A stretch of 64,000 nt of DNA, taken from positions 10,230,001 to 10,294,000 of the forward strand of contig NC_067203.1 in the NCBI RefSeq assembly GCF_026262505.1, read 5' to 3'. Positions within the stretch are counted from its first letter, which is position 1; every line of letters starts with the position of its first letter. The stretch comes from Trichomonas vaginalis G3. Its lineage: Eukaryota; Parabasalia; Trichomonadida; Trichomonadidae. The notes beneath the pieces were generated by a model. That model saw nothing but the letters and a program-made list of their open reading frames with translations. It was not told where the DNA came from and did not search any database. A program made the translations under genes and the position numbers. This document shows, in pieces, positions 1 to 9,337 of this stretch.

Positions 1-1779
1 ACAAAGAAACTCAATGAGTTAAACGTAGAGAAAAAGAAGAAAGAAGAACAACTGAAAGAACTAAGTACAGAGGAATATGCGAAAAAAGTGTCAGAAAAAG
101 CAGCAGAAGTAGCAAAAATGGAACAAGATGTTATAAATTTGAAAAACCATACTACTCAATATAAAGTACTGAAAGATGAAGAGATAAGACAAAAAGCCCT
201 GAAGACATATATGGATAGCGATGAGTATAAAAAAGAAGTTGAAGCAAATGTAAAGGCAGAAAAACTTTTACAGTTGCAAAACCAAACCGTACAGTATGAA
301 AACTTAGCACAAGAAAGTAAAAATAACGACGCAGCCATGCAAAAGGCAATGAAAAGCGCAGAATATATAAAAGCTAATAATGACTGGTTAGATGCCCAAG
401 CCAACGCTAAAGCAGCCCAACTTATAGGGTCAATAAGGACAAAAATACAAGCGGATGAAGACAGTTCAAATGAAGCTTTAATGAATGCTGACTTTAAGAA
501 TGCCTTCGAAGCTCTTCATAGTAAGGTGAAACTAGTGAACGACTTCTCATCTGGAAAGAAACTGAAGTCTGAAGGTTTCGACAAAGAGTTAAGAGAAGTA
601 GCACAAAATATGACGAAAATAACAGATGCAGCAACGAGACAGGCAGTTCAAAGTGCCTATGACGCCGTTAGAGCAGCTGTTGTGGAAAGTCAAGAAAAAG
701 AGTTACAACAGACCAAAACAGACCTAGTAAATGCTTTCTTAAAAACGAAAAGTCAGGTAGGACATTATGCTGCAGATGGAACATATGTGCCAGCTGGTGG
801 AACTTATATACCAGCTGGTGGAACTTATATACTAGCTAGTGGAACTTATATACCACCAAACCCTCCAAGAGAAGCACCTGCACCAGGACTACCTAAAACA
901 TTTACATCGTCACATGGACACAGACACAGGCATGCACAAAAACCAACACAACAACCAACAGTTCAAAATCCAGCACCACAACCACCTCCACAACCAGCAC
1001 AACAACCACCTCCACAACCAGCACAACAACCACCTCCACAACCAGCACAACAACCAGCACAAACAGAGCAAGGACATAAAATAAGTAGAGAACAAGGAAA
1101 CCAAGAATTCTTAAAAATGCTTAAGGAAGGTTATGGTTACCCAGATACTCTTGACTTTAGTGACAGATATAAAGAAGCTATTAGAAAGTTCAAGGAAGGA
1201 AATACTGACCCGAACCTATTTAACTTTATGGTTCAGCACCAAATGGGATATAATTTCAAACCTGGAAAATACAAGCTCGCTAAGGGATATGATTTAATAG
1301 CATATCATCCAAATGACATGGATGAATTTACTCCGAGATATTTGGTGTCAGAGATAAATGATGATTCAACTATCTTCATGAAACGCGTAAAAAATAGAGA
1401 CGGAACGAAAGAAGAAAGGGTTATGAATGCGGATGACTTAAATAGGGAACTTGTTAAAAACGGTCTCGGAATATATGAAATGCCACCAGATGAGGTACAA
1501 GAAACTCCACAGGAAGAAGTTCAGATACAACCAGACATGGAAGAAATAGTTCAGCAACAACAGCTAGAAGAGCCTGAAGGAAACGAACAAGTCCCTCCTT
1601 TGGAAACTAACTTCACAGAACTAGATGAAGATTTGGAACAGCCGAAAAATCTTGACCCTCAACAAGAGTATGCGGAGAATATGGAATCTTTCCAAGAGTC
1701 TAAGAAAAATTCGGCTGACATAGTAGAAGAATATCGAAAAATGTTCGCCGACATACAAAAGACTCCAAACATCAGATGA
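1..1779 (+). CDS. M1 coiled-coil, proline/glutamine-rich protein (5' partial)
   Basis: The frame is open from the first base, so the start lies upstream. The N-terminal half is rich in K, E, Q and A and looks like long coiled coil. A short GTYIPA-type repeat follows (coded at about 770-860), then a proline/glutamine tract built from QPAQQPPP units (about 965-1065), then a mixed domain and an acidic Q/E-rich tail. No enzymatic motif was seen. It is followed after 16 bases by another forward frame and then by the capsid region, which suggests a virion-associated or assembly role; that is inference from position only. Confidence 0.6.
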   Translation, partial: TKKLNELNVEKKKKEEQLKELSTEEYAKKVSEKAAEVAKMEQDVINLKNHTTQYKVLKDEEIRQKALKTYMDSDEYKKEVEANVKAEKLLQLQNQTVQYENLAQESKNNDAAMQKAMKSAEYIKANNDWLDAQANAKAAQLIGSIRTKIQADEDSSNEALMNADFKNAFEALHSKVKLVNDFSSGKKLKSEGFDKELREVAQNMTKITDAATRQAVQSAYDAVRAAVVESQEKELQQTKTDLVNAFLKTKSQVGHYAADGTYVPAGGTYIPAGGTYILASGTYIPPNPPREAPAPGLPKTFTSSHGHRHRHAQKPTQQPTVQNPAPQPPPQPAQQPPPQPAQQPPPQPAQQPAQTEQGHKISREQGNQEFLKMLKEGYGYPDTLDFSDRYKEAIRKFKEGNTDPNLFNFMVQHQMGYNFKPGKYKLAKGYDLIAYHPNDMDEFTPRYLVSEINDDSTIFMKRVKNRDGTKEERVMNADDLNRELVKNGLGIYEMPPDEVQETPQEEVQIQPDMEEIVQQQQLEEPEGNEQVPPLETNFTELDEDLEQPKNLDPQQEYAENMESFQESKKNSADIVEEYRKMFADIQKTPNIR

Positions 1780-1795
1780 AAATATTCAGCAAAGA

Positions 1796-2860
1796 ATGGA
1801 AGAACTGAAGAAAATGTACGCAAATACAAATCCTTTTTACTTACGAGCATATAACGTTCAATCTTTGGATGAACTCGGTGAAAATAAAAGGTTTAATTTC
1901 AACAAAACATATAAAAATGAAACATTGTTTAAAGTTCATTCAGAACCTAACCAATATGGAAACAAACCTACTTTTGTTTCTGCAGACTATGGAACTACAA
2001 TGAGATGGGGTCATAAAGCTAATCCGGATAGGTGGTTCATAAACTTACAACCACAATTCCAAGAAGTTGTAGACGCAATGGAAGTGAATGGTGAACCAGA
2101 TATAGCTGGTATTTTCAGCGCGGCTTTAATGCCATTGAAAGATATGAAAGATGCAGATATTTTGGACCAGTATGAAATGAACATGGCTGATGGAAATATA
2201 ACACCTGACGTTCTAAAACATTTATCTCAAAGAACTACACAGAACCATAGAGATGGTATATTTGGTGAAGAGTTTAGAAAGAGAGTTAGGGAGAGAGAAG
2301 GAAGAGAACCTATTGTACATGACCTTGCAAACGAAAGTTTGCAAAATGTCATAAAAACTTACTTTGCAGACAATGAACCGAGAATGGATGAATATTTAAG
2401 AAAACTCAAATGGACAGTACCAAATGAAATGTTAGTATTGAAAAACATGTTCCTTGACAAAATAAAACCAACTACAGAAATAAATGACGCAAGACTGGAA
2501 CATTGGGTAAAAGCTTTCCCATTCACAAAAGATATTATTGGTAACATGGAAAGAAAACCAGAATGGCTACAAAAACATATATTTGGAAACGAGCATATTC
2601 CATATGGACAAGCTCTGTTTGAAGAGCTTGAACCGGAAACTCAGGAAAGAGTCATGCAAACAATAAGCGAAGACTCAAATACAAACTATGACAAAATCTT
2701 TCTAGGATATAGGTTACCTGAGATGGGCGACCAGAGCCCAAAGGCAAAAAGGACATGGGAAATTTACAACATACTAGGTGAACATGAGGCAAAGATGCAA
2801 CAAAACTCAGTCAGGAAGAAAGTAAAGCTTGGTACGAATGGGTTCTATTATGACACATAA
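1796..2860 (+). CDS. M1 hypothetical protein upstream of the capsid region
   Basis: A 354-residue frame starts at an ATG 16 bases after the preceding frame. The protein is soluble-looking with no membrane segment or signal peptide, rich in E, K, N and M, and has no motif I recognise. Order (coiled-coil protein, this protein, capsid region, all on +) suggests co-expression with structural genes. It may belong functionally to the preceding frame. Function unknown. Confidence 0.55.
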   Translation: MEELKKMYANTNPFYLRAYNVQSLDELGENKRFNFNKTYKNETLFKVHSEPNQYGNKPTFVSADYGTTMRWGHKANPDRWFINLQPQFQEVVDAMEVNGEPDIAGIFSAALMPLKDMKDADILDQYEMNMADGNITPDVLKHLSQRTTQNHRDGIFGEEFRKRVREREGREPIVHDLANESLQNVIKTYFADNEPRMDEYLRKLKWTVPNEMLVLKNMFLDKIKPTTEINDARLEHWVKAFPFTKDIIGNMERKPEWLQKHIFGNEHIPYGQALFEELEPETQERVMQTISEDSNTNYDKIFLGYRLPEMGDQSPKAKRTWEIYNILGEHEAKMQQNSVRKKVKLGTNGFYYDT

Positions 2861-2892
2861 ATCCAACTATTCTATATTTTTACCCATATGAA

Positions 2893-4496
2893 ATGTACGC
2901 CGCTCAGAATATAACGCCAACAGTTTTGGATGCCATGAACGGAAATGTTTCCGAATGGTATAACGAATGCGACAATGCCATTAGAAGGTCAGAAATAGTT
3001 CCTGGAACTTACGAATATACAACTGCTGTTTCTTATGGAAACGTAGGTGAGTTTGGAGAAGGTTCTTCAACAACAGTAGATATTGCTTGCGACAGGTTTC
3101 ATATTATTTCTATTGACAACTCATTCTTATACGTGGAACAAGACATTGAAATAAAACCTTCTGCCAAGTTGTCTGACAAGAAAGGTTGCAATGGAATTTT
3201 CTATGTCGGATACCAATATGCTCCAGAAGTTTTCATGGGATATAAGATATATTCTAACTCTGACTTAGTTCAAACAGTAACATGGGCAAACTATGAATGG
3301 TTCGCTTTGAGAAACTCAGTACAACCACAAGCTAGAGAACAAACAGACCAGTATGCAACTATTGAGAAAATAAGAAGACTTGACCCTAACGTTCCAGGAG
3401 TTTATGTTAACCTTTCTGGACAAACTGCAGCAGCAGTAACCAAAGTAAAACTGAAACTTAGAGTTCCTTTGTCATCTTTCCTCATCTTTAGGTTCTTAAA
3501 TACTTGCCAAACTGGGCAGGAAAAATTTCTATCGAACTTACTCCAAGCAAAAATAACTTAGTCATTGCACCAACACAAGACCCATTCAGCATTACTGTAG
3601 CTGGAACTGGTGGAGCCAAGTTCTGTGACTTTTGCAAAGACAAAGTTGACTTAGACTTTGGTTTCTCAAACCTCAACACTGAAGTAAACTATTATTTCAA
3701 TGCTGCTGGAACTGCTTGGGACCCAGTTAAGTTCACATGCGAAAAATTTGAATGCAAGAGAATAGAAAGCAGACTTGCAGTCTATATGTTGGACCCAGAT
3801 ATTTCAAATGCTTTAGCTGCCAAATATATTGCAGTTCCACTTATGTTCCCTATACACCAAATATCTGTCAAAGACTTTGCAGGTGAAGTTGGAAACCAAA
3901 GTGCTGACCCAGGTGCAAGAACAGATATTGCTTTAACAACTGCAATGAAACATGCAGATACTATGTTTGTACTGTTCAGACGAACTATAAATGACTATTC
4001 TTGTTTCTACAACCCTGGTATTAAATATCATATAAACATAGATGGCAAATATTATCCAAGAGAAGAATATTCTACAGTTGAGGATATGAGGTCATACAAC
4101 TTGACATTAGATGCTATGAACTTTAACAACAACTTCACAACAACCATTAACCCTGAAATGCAAAGTTCTATTATGCCATATGTGAAAGTATGGACTCATA
4201 CAGGAAGTCAAAAAACTCAATATACAAATGGAGACCGTTCAAACTTTTGGCTTGGCATTCCATTTGCTGACTCAGAAGACTTTATGGGTGGTATTTCAAC
4301 TGTTGGTACTGTACAAATACAATATACTGGTGACAGAGACGGTCCAGATGAATTGAGAGCAAAGAAGTTTACAAAACCAATAGCACTTTTCACGGAAGAT
4401 GCTCTTTTGAAGATTCGTTCGATGAAACCTGCTGGGGCTCCTCAGATTGGTATAACGACAGCTTCCATCGAGCAGATTTTGGCAGCAGGTCAGTAA
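2893..4496 (+). pseudogene. M1 major capsid protein region (broken)
   Basis: This region codes for a protein resembling the double-jelly-roll major capsid protein of Mavericks: beta-rich with few charged runs, about 530 residues overall, opening with a segment like the M2 capsid region (45619-47187). Shared features are an N-terminal GTY/GTA-type strand, a central YQ-I--N(S/G) segment and a C-terminal half rich in N, F and T. It looks broken, with about one break. It stands between the upstream structural frames and a small reverse gene. The capsid assignment rests on composition, size, position and similarity to M2, not on a catalytic signature, so a structure-based comparison would settle it. 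Confidence 0.65.
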
Positions 4497-4809
4497 GTTG
4501 TTCTTGAACTGACTTCTCTCCGTCAAATATTGACAGTACGCCTGTTTTGACATAATACTGTATTATAAACTTTCCTTTAGTAATATCGGTCAGTTTTGAA
4601 GTTATATTTTTGTCAACGTCAAGAACTTTCACCATTTCAGTTATACCAACTTTCTTTGCTTTATGAAAATATTTAGGTTCAGCAAAGACTGCTATTCTAT
4701 AACATTTACCATTGTTTGTATAAAGAACTATTCTGTCAATGTATTTGTATTGTTTGTGTGTGTAAACTTTGTTCTGCTTCAATTCAAAGAGATATCCGAA
4801 TACATCCAT
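4390..4809 (-). CDS. M1 small protein divergent from 4828
   Basis: A 139-residue protein starts at an ATG (4807-4809) that lies 18 bases from the ATG of the next forward gene. It is rich in K, Y, V and I, with a serine/glutamate-rich C terminus that overlaps the 3' end of the capsid region on the other strand. No domain was recognised. M2 has a small reverse gene (30891-31160) in a comparable position next to the CCG-type protein gene; whether they are homologous is unclear. Confidence 0.55.
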   Translation of the reverse strand: MDVFGYLFELKQNKVYTHKQYKYIDRIVLYTNNGKCYRIAVFAEPKYFHKAKKVGITEMVKVLDVDKNITSKLTDITKGKFIIQYYVKTGVLSIFDGEKSVQEQLTDLLPKSARWKLSLYQSEEPQQVSSNESSKEHLP

Positions 4810-4827
4810 CTTTTTATTCTAAATAAA
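4810..4827. promoter_or_regulatory. Short bidirectional promoter with TCTA core
   Basis: Eighteen bases separate two divergent ATG codons and read TTTTTATTCTAAATAAA. This is nearly the same sequence as the divergent gap at 24506-24523 (TTTTATTCTAGATAAAAT). A TCTA core in AT-rich surroundings is the known late promoter of the giant virus CroV and of the Maverick-related virophage mavirus. Promoter function here is inferred. Confidence 0.45.
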
Positions 4828-5409
4828 ATGTCATTTCCGAAAAATAGAAGCGTAAGTGTTTCAAAAGGTTTAATGGCGGTGGCAGATGTGAAGTTAAATT
4901 CACCAACTCAAACAAACAGTCAAAGTGTTGTTGTCAATGTCAAAGACAGAGATGTTGAAGTGGGGAAACCATACGAAGACGAAGATGGTATAACAATAGT
5001 TCCTGTAAAAGAACAACCAACATACCCTGAAGTTAGCAGAGACTTAAGTTCTGTTGCAGATATTCGAAACGACTACCAACAACTGAAAGACAAACTTAAA
5101 ACTCAGGAGAAGATTTGTCAAGCTTTAAGTATAATGTTAAACTTGGTCGAACACAACCCTGTAAAAGTGAACTCATATGTCATCGCACCTCATGAAGTTT
5201 TGAAAGAACTATTGAAACTTTTGACAGAGGCAGACGATATAAACATCAAAGAAATAGAACCCGACATTAGTTGCTGTGGTGTTTCATATAATGTCATTGA
5301 CAAGATATACGTTATGAAAGGAGGTGAAACGTTGAACTTAAAATATAGTTTCCCAGACGTTATAAAAATATTTGACGACCACAACATTTCATTAAAATTT
5401 ATTTGCTAA
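4828..5409 (+). CDS. M1 CCG-motif protein
   Basis: A 193-residue protein starting at the ATG that follows the short AT-rich divergent gap; longer readings upstream have no ATG in a sensible context. The middle is charged and helical. The C-terminal third carries an EPDISCCG segment followed by short beta-like stretches (LNLKYSF). M2 has the same arrangement at 30279-30894, with an EIECCGQ segment and a similar tail, so this is a conserved Maverick family. It sits between the capsid region and the penton-like gene, and a minor virion role is plausible but unproven. Confidence 0.6.
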   Translation: MSFPKNRSVSVSKGLMAVADVKLNSPTQTNSQSVVVNVKDRDVEVGKPYEDEDGITIVPVKEQPTYPEVSRDLSSVADIRNDYQQLKDKLKTQEKICQALSIMLNLVEHNPVKVNSYVIAPHEVLKELLKLLTEADDINIKEIEPDISCCGVSYNVIDKIYVMKGGETLNLKYSFPDVIKIFDDHNISLKFIC

Positions 5410-5413
5410 GTAA

Positions 5414-6211
5414 ATGGCAGAAGACATAATGGTTTATACTATTACGACTAAAAACCCTGAGTCATATAATTCTATAACAACAAACTTACAAAGTCCTCAA
5501 GGACGATATTGTAAACTAACCTTAAACACAATGACGACTAAAGCCTGTTTTGCTCTTTTGACACCAGAAGACTTTATTGTTGTGAATGGTAAAAAATACT
5601 CCTTTGAAGATACTTACTCAGATATACCACCAACAGGTTTTGTTGACTTATTTAATACTTTACGTACGAGTGTAACATGTGCTGCAACTAGAGCAGGTTT
5701 CATTATGTTTGGATGTCCGACTGAGTTTACTATTAATGATATGAGCTATAATACAAAACTTATTTCTGGTTTTTACTACCAACAGTTTCCTATAACAGGA
5801 AAAGGTGTCATACAAGGAATGTCTATTCCATTGACATTAAGCACACCAATCTTATATATTGTTTCAAACTTAGGTTCAAAGTGTTATTCGAATGTCGACA
5901 GAAACTATTATGACCAAAAGATACTTATGCGTATAAACAATACTTTCTCTGCTGGTTTGCCTATTGTTCATTCGAATGCAGAATTTTCAACCTTAGTGAA
6001 CTCAAACACTTTGGCAAGTATAACGTTGACATTAGTTGACGCAAACTTTGTTCCTGTAAAACTTTTATGTCCTATGTATTTGTCAATGACGGCAGAAAGT
6101 TTCGAATTGGAAGATGCAACTGGTGAAAGTATTGTATTACAAGAACAACTTCAACAACAAATAGCTCAAGAACAACAAATGCAACAAATGGAACAACAAA
6201 GTCAAGAATAA
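5414..6211 (+). CDS. M1 penton-like minor capsid candidate
   Basis: A 265-residue protein that begins four bases after the previous stop, so the two are probably co-transcribed. The first about 230 residues are beta-rich with few charges, as in a jelly-roll protein, and the tail (about 25 residues) is nearly all Q, E and M. Mavericks encode a single-jelly-roll penton protein close to the capsid gene, and size and position fit. I see no residue signature, so the call rests on composition and context. Confidence 0.5.
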   Translation: MAEDIMVYTITTKNPESYNSITTNLQSPQGRYCKLTLNTMTTKACFALLTPEDFIVVNGKKYSFEDTYSDIPPTGFVDLFNTLRTSVTCAATRAGFIMFGCPTEFTINDMSYNTKLISGFYYQQFPITGKGVIQGMSIPLTLSTPILYIVSNLGSKCYSNVDRNYYDQKILMRINNTFSAGLPIVHSNAEFSTLVNSNTLASITLTLVDANFVPVKLLCPMYLSMTAESFELEDATGESIVLQEQLQQQIAQEQQMQQMEQQSQE

Positions 6212-6241
6212 AAAAATATTATTTTTTTTATTTTTATAAAA

Positions 6242-7477
6242 ATGTACAGAATAGATGTTTCAGATTTTTATGACTTCCAAGCATTCAGAAATATGTGTCC
6301 ATTTAGAGACTATAACAAAGCAGTCGAGAATTTGAAACGTTTAGTCATTTATGTTGACTCTGCCCCAGAATGTTATGTCATGAAAGAATGGGATGTTGTC
6401 TTTAACAAACCAAGAGCAACAATAGTTTCAGAACAAGAATGTAGACAGAAACTTAAGAAAATAAAAGTCGTACAAGTTGGCATGAAGATGTTAGATGCTT
6501 GGGATATCTTATTGTCAAAACTTGAAGATTTTTCAGTTCGTGGTATAAAGTTTTATACACCTTCTCCAAACTTCTATTCTATCTTCACTGGATATAAATA
6601 CGAACAAGTAGAATGGAAAGAAAATATTATAGAAGCTTGGTTAGACCATGTCAAAGAAATTATATGCAATGGAAACGAAAAGGTTTATGAGTATATCTTA
6701 TGTTGGTTTGCAAACATCTTACAACATCCAAGTGCTAAAAATGAAACTGCTCTCATTATAATTGGAAAACAAGGAACAGGTAAGAATACTTTCTTTACAG
6801 ATATCTTATGCAAACTGTTAGAAGGTTATTCGAACCCTAATATGACAAACTTAGAAAACATCTGCGGTAAATTTAACTCCTCAATAGAGAATATGAAACT
6901 TATAGTTTGCAATGAACTTCAAAGTATAGATACAACAAAAGTTTTGAACTCAGATGCTTTGAAGAGTCTTATAACAGACAAAGTTGGAGTTGTTGAAAGA
7001 AAGTATAAAGACCAAAGAGTTTGTGAAAATGTTGCAAACTTCATTATGGTTTCAAACAATACTGTTCCGATGAAGTTAGAAAGTTCTGACAGAAGATATG
7101 TAGTTGTCAGAACGTCAGATTCTCATATGCAAGATACAGAATATTTTGACGACTTAGCAGAAACTTTGACATCTGACTTTTACAACCACTTGTTCTCATA
7201 CTTTATGACATTAGATATTTCTAAGTTCAATCCAAGACAAATTCCACATACAGAAGAGAGACAAACATTGTTAGAAGCAAACAAGAGTGTATATGAACTG
7301 TTCATAGAAGAAAGCGACTTTGAGTGTTTAGATGAAAGGTCATTGTACGATTCGTATAAACAATATTGTCAAGAATATGGTTATATTGCAGCTTCTAAAC
7401 GAACATTCTTGGCAAATGTCAAAAGTCTTTTAGATGTTCAGAATGGTGTATATACAAAGAAAAATTTTTCTGAGTAA
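6242..7477 (+). CDS. M1 superfamily 3 helicase (D5/DUF5906-like)
   Basis: A 411-residue protein with a Walker A motif GKQGTGKNTF at about residues 178-187, preceded by a hydrophobic strand (ALIII). A Walker B-like strand (LIVCNELQS) follows at about residue 220, and a sensor-like IMVSNN segment lies at about 275 with an arginine-rich DRRYVVV stretch after it. This order is typical of SF3 helicases of the D5-like primase-helicase type that unwind DNA in protein-primed viruses and mobile elements. The N-terminal 150 residues may hold a primase-like or helical domain. It is preceded by the long AT-rich promoter type seen at regulatory and replication genes. The gene looks whole. Confidence 0.85.
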   Translation: MYRIDVSDFYDFQAFRNMCPFRDYNKAVENLKRLVIYVDSAPECYVMKEWDVVFNKPRATIVSEQECRQKLKKIKVVQVGMKMLDAWDILLSKLEDFSVRGIKFYTPSPNFYSIFTGYKYEQVEWKENIIEAWLDHVKEIICNGNEKVYEYILCWFANILQHPSAKNETALIIIGKQGTGKNTFFTDILCKLLEGYSNPNMTNLENICGKFNSSIENMKLIVCNELQSIDTTKVLNSDALKSLITDKVGVVERKYKDQRVCENVANFIMVSNNTVPMKLESSDRRYVVVRTSDSHMQDTEYFDDLAETLTSDFYNHLFSYFMTLDISKFNPRQIPHTEERQTLLEANKSVYELFIEESDFECLDERSLYDSYKQYCQEYGYIAASKRTFLANVKSLLDVQNGVYTKKNFSE

Positions 7478-7512
7478 ATTTTAAAAAAATATTTTTTTAT
7501 CCGATAGAAAAG

Positions 7513-7932
7513 ATGACGAAATTCATCTCAGTAAATAAGTACATGACAGAAGTCAAAGATAAGTTAGCTCCATTCGCATATTTGAATGTTTACTTCTACA
7601 ATTTTGAAAAGTCTACATTTGACAAAATTTGGAACATTGCACCAGTTAAGTTTGCTGTTGTTAGAAAAAGTGGTGCAACTTTTGAAGACTTATACATTGA
7701 CGGTATGTTGACAGTCAAAGAAAATTTTGACAGAAAGTTCTCAAAACTCGAAGAAGGTAAAGCATACAAACTTGTTATACCTTATGAACCAAAGAAAGCA
7801 GACGACTATGAATATTATGAGTCTAAGATAGTTGAAGTTCAAGGTAAATTGGGTAAAAAGATTTTAGAGTCTAAGCCAGTGTTTACTCCTAAAGAGGAAG
7901 AGAACATTGACATTGACCCAGAAATGTTCTAA
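7513..7932 (+). CDS. M1 small hypothetical protein after the helicase
   Basis: A 139-residue protein with an ATG after an AAAAAAATATTTTTTTAT stretch. It is rich in K, E, Y and F and has an acidic C terminus ending NIDIDPEMF. The M2 protein at 39580-40044 also ends with a DID...EIDPEVI tail, so a distant link is possible but not shown. No motif was recognised. Placement directly after the helicase suggests a replication accessory role, such as ssDNA binding, as a guess only. Confidence 0.5.
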   Translation: MTKFISVNKYMTEVKDKLAPFAYLNVYFYNFEKSTFDKIWNIAPVKFAVVRKSGATFEDLYIDGMLTVKENFDRKFSKLEEGKAYKLVIPYEPKKADDYEYYESKIVEVQGKLGKKILESKPVFTPKEEENIDIDPEMF

Positions 7933-7948
7933 AAATAAAATTTTATTT

Positions 7949-8410
7949 TTACATGTCAAATTTCTTTTTCTCTGGAACTGGTTCAGGTTCTTTCTTCTCT
8001 TCTTCTACTTTCTTTTCTTTCTTTTCTTTCTTTTCTCTCTTCTTCTTCTCTGGTGGAGTTATGTCAAATTTGGCGCAACTATATTTATGTAAAAGTTCTT
8101 TGTCCTTTAATAGCTCATCTATTCTGTTTTCTATTTCATCTTCAAGAACAGCGCATGTGTCTTCTTTGCATTCTAAGAAGTTTTGTTGGACTTCATCTCT
8201 CCAAGAGGCGTCATCTCTGTCAACAAGTCTGTCATTGACAAACTTAAAGACTGCTCTGCTTAATGTTTTATGGTTCTTGTCATATTCCCAGAAACAGAAC
8301 TTTAGAACAAATTCACCTTTCTTGTTTACACTATGTAAGATTTTATGGTCGACAGAAGTTTTAGAGTCAAAAAGCTTGTCTCGAATATAGATAGCGAAAT
8401 CACTAGACAT
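7949..8410 (-). CDS. M1 hypothetical protein with lysine/glutamate tail
   Basis: A 153-residue protein divergent from the packaging ATPase, with 36 bases between the two ATG codons. The first about 110 residues look folded (W, C and D rich). The last 40 are almost only K, E, V and P and would be unstructured and charged. No domain was recognised. The shared divergent gap suggests timing with the ATPase, that is, the assembly phase. Confidence 0.5.
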   Translation of the reverse strand: MSSDFAIYIRDKLFDSKTSVDHKILHSVNKKGEFVLKFCFWEYDKNHKTLSRAVFKFVNDRLVDRDDASWRDEVQQNFLECKEDTCAVLEDEIENRIDELLKDKELLHKYSCAKFDITPPEKKKREKKEKKEKKVEEEKKEPEPVPEKKKFDM

Positions 8411-8446
8411 TTTCTAAAAGATAAAATTTTTAATTTTTCTAAAAAT

Positions 8447-9322
8447 ATGTTAGAAAAAAAGTTTGCTGACATTGACAAGAAATTTGAGAATGTTTTAAAC
8501 AAGAACAAGAGGAAGTTAGAAAATGCTCAGATAAAGCCTATACATGACAAGTTCTTATTTGCTCAGAATGGTATAACAGGTCTAATTGCACCACCTGGGT
8601 CGGGTAAGACTTTCACTTATCTTAAAATGGCTGCACAACAACAAGAACTAGATGAGAAGAACCCATTCTATGAGTTAGTTGTTATTTGTAGTACTTCTGG
8701 TCAATTTGACCAAACCGTCAATTCGTTCAAAGATATTATAAAGAAGTCTAAGTTAGTATGTATAAAGGATACTGAGTTGTTAGATTGGATAAAGAAGTAC
8801 CAAAGAAGAGTTTTGAAGTATAATGCTATAAATGAGTATATAAATTCTAAGTTCAAAGACCCAAATGAGGAAATGCAGAGAATATTAGAGAAGAAACACT
8901 TCAGAAACAAACAGAAAGAGATAGAATACATTTCGAAGAAATTGCAATCTTACGATTGGAAGACTTACCCTCATAGATGTCTTCTTATCTTAGATGATTT
9001 CGCCTCTCATCCTTTGTTAAAGAACAGAGAACAAGACATGTGTCGAATTCTTAAGAAGCTCAGACACTTTAACATCTCAGTCGTAATATGTGTACAGACA
9101 GCCAAGAGTTTAAGTAAGGATGTAAAGAGAATACTTACTGACATAATACTTTTCCCCGGATTGTCCGAAGACGATTTCATGGAACTTATGAAAGAGTCCA
9201 TGGCAGGTAAGTTTGACAGACATGAACTATGGGAGAAGTACAAAGTCATACAAGACCCTCATACTTCTTTCAGAATTCATATCTACGCAAACAAAGTTCA
9301 AATTGTAAAAAGTCAAGCGTAA
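8447..9322 (+). CDS. M1 A32-like genome packaging ATPase
   Basis: A 291-residue ATPase of the FtsK/HerA type used by Mavericks and NCLDVs to pump DNA into capsids. A Walker A motif (APPGSGKTFTYLK) lies near residue 45 and a Walker B strand (CLLILDDF) near residue 180, followed by the conserved ISVVICVQ sensor strand. The ATG at 8447 is chosen because it follows a TTTTTCTAAAAAT stretch; an in-frame reading 34 codons longer overlaps the divergent gene and lacks an ATG. The M2 homologue (28972-29855) is much diverged. The gene looks whole. Confidence 0.85.
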   Translation: MLEKKFADIDKKFENVLNKNKRKLENAQIKPIHDKFLFAQNGITGLIAPPGSGKTFTYLKMAAQQQELDEKNPFYELVVICSTSGQFDQTVNSFKDIIKKSKLVCIKDTELLDWIKKYQRRVLKYNAINEYINSKFKDPNEEMQRILEKKHFRNKQKEIEYISKKLQSYDWKTYPHRCLLILDDFASHPLLKNREQDMCRILKKLRHFNISVVICVQTAKSLSKDVKRILTDIILFPGLSEDDFMELMKESMAGKFDRHELWEKYKVIQDPHTSFRIHIYANKVQIVKSQA

Positions 9323-9337
9323 AAATAAAGAGTTCAT

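Noticed and set aside
839-1104. Histidine/glutamine-rich and tryptophan/leucine-rich frames opposite the proline-rich tract
   Set aside because: Shadows of the CAACCACCTCCACAACCAGC-type repeat that codes the proline/glutamine tract of the + strand gene.
8345-8446. Longer N terminus for the M1 packaging ATPase
   Set aside because: It overlaps the divergent gene's 5' end and has no ATG; the ATG at 8447 follows a promoter-like TTTTTCTAAAAAT.
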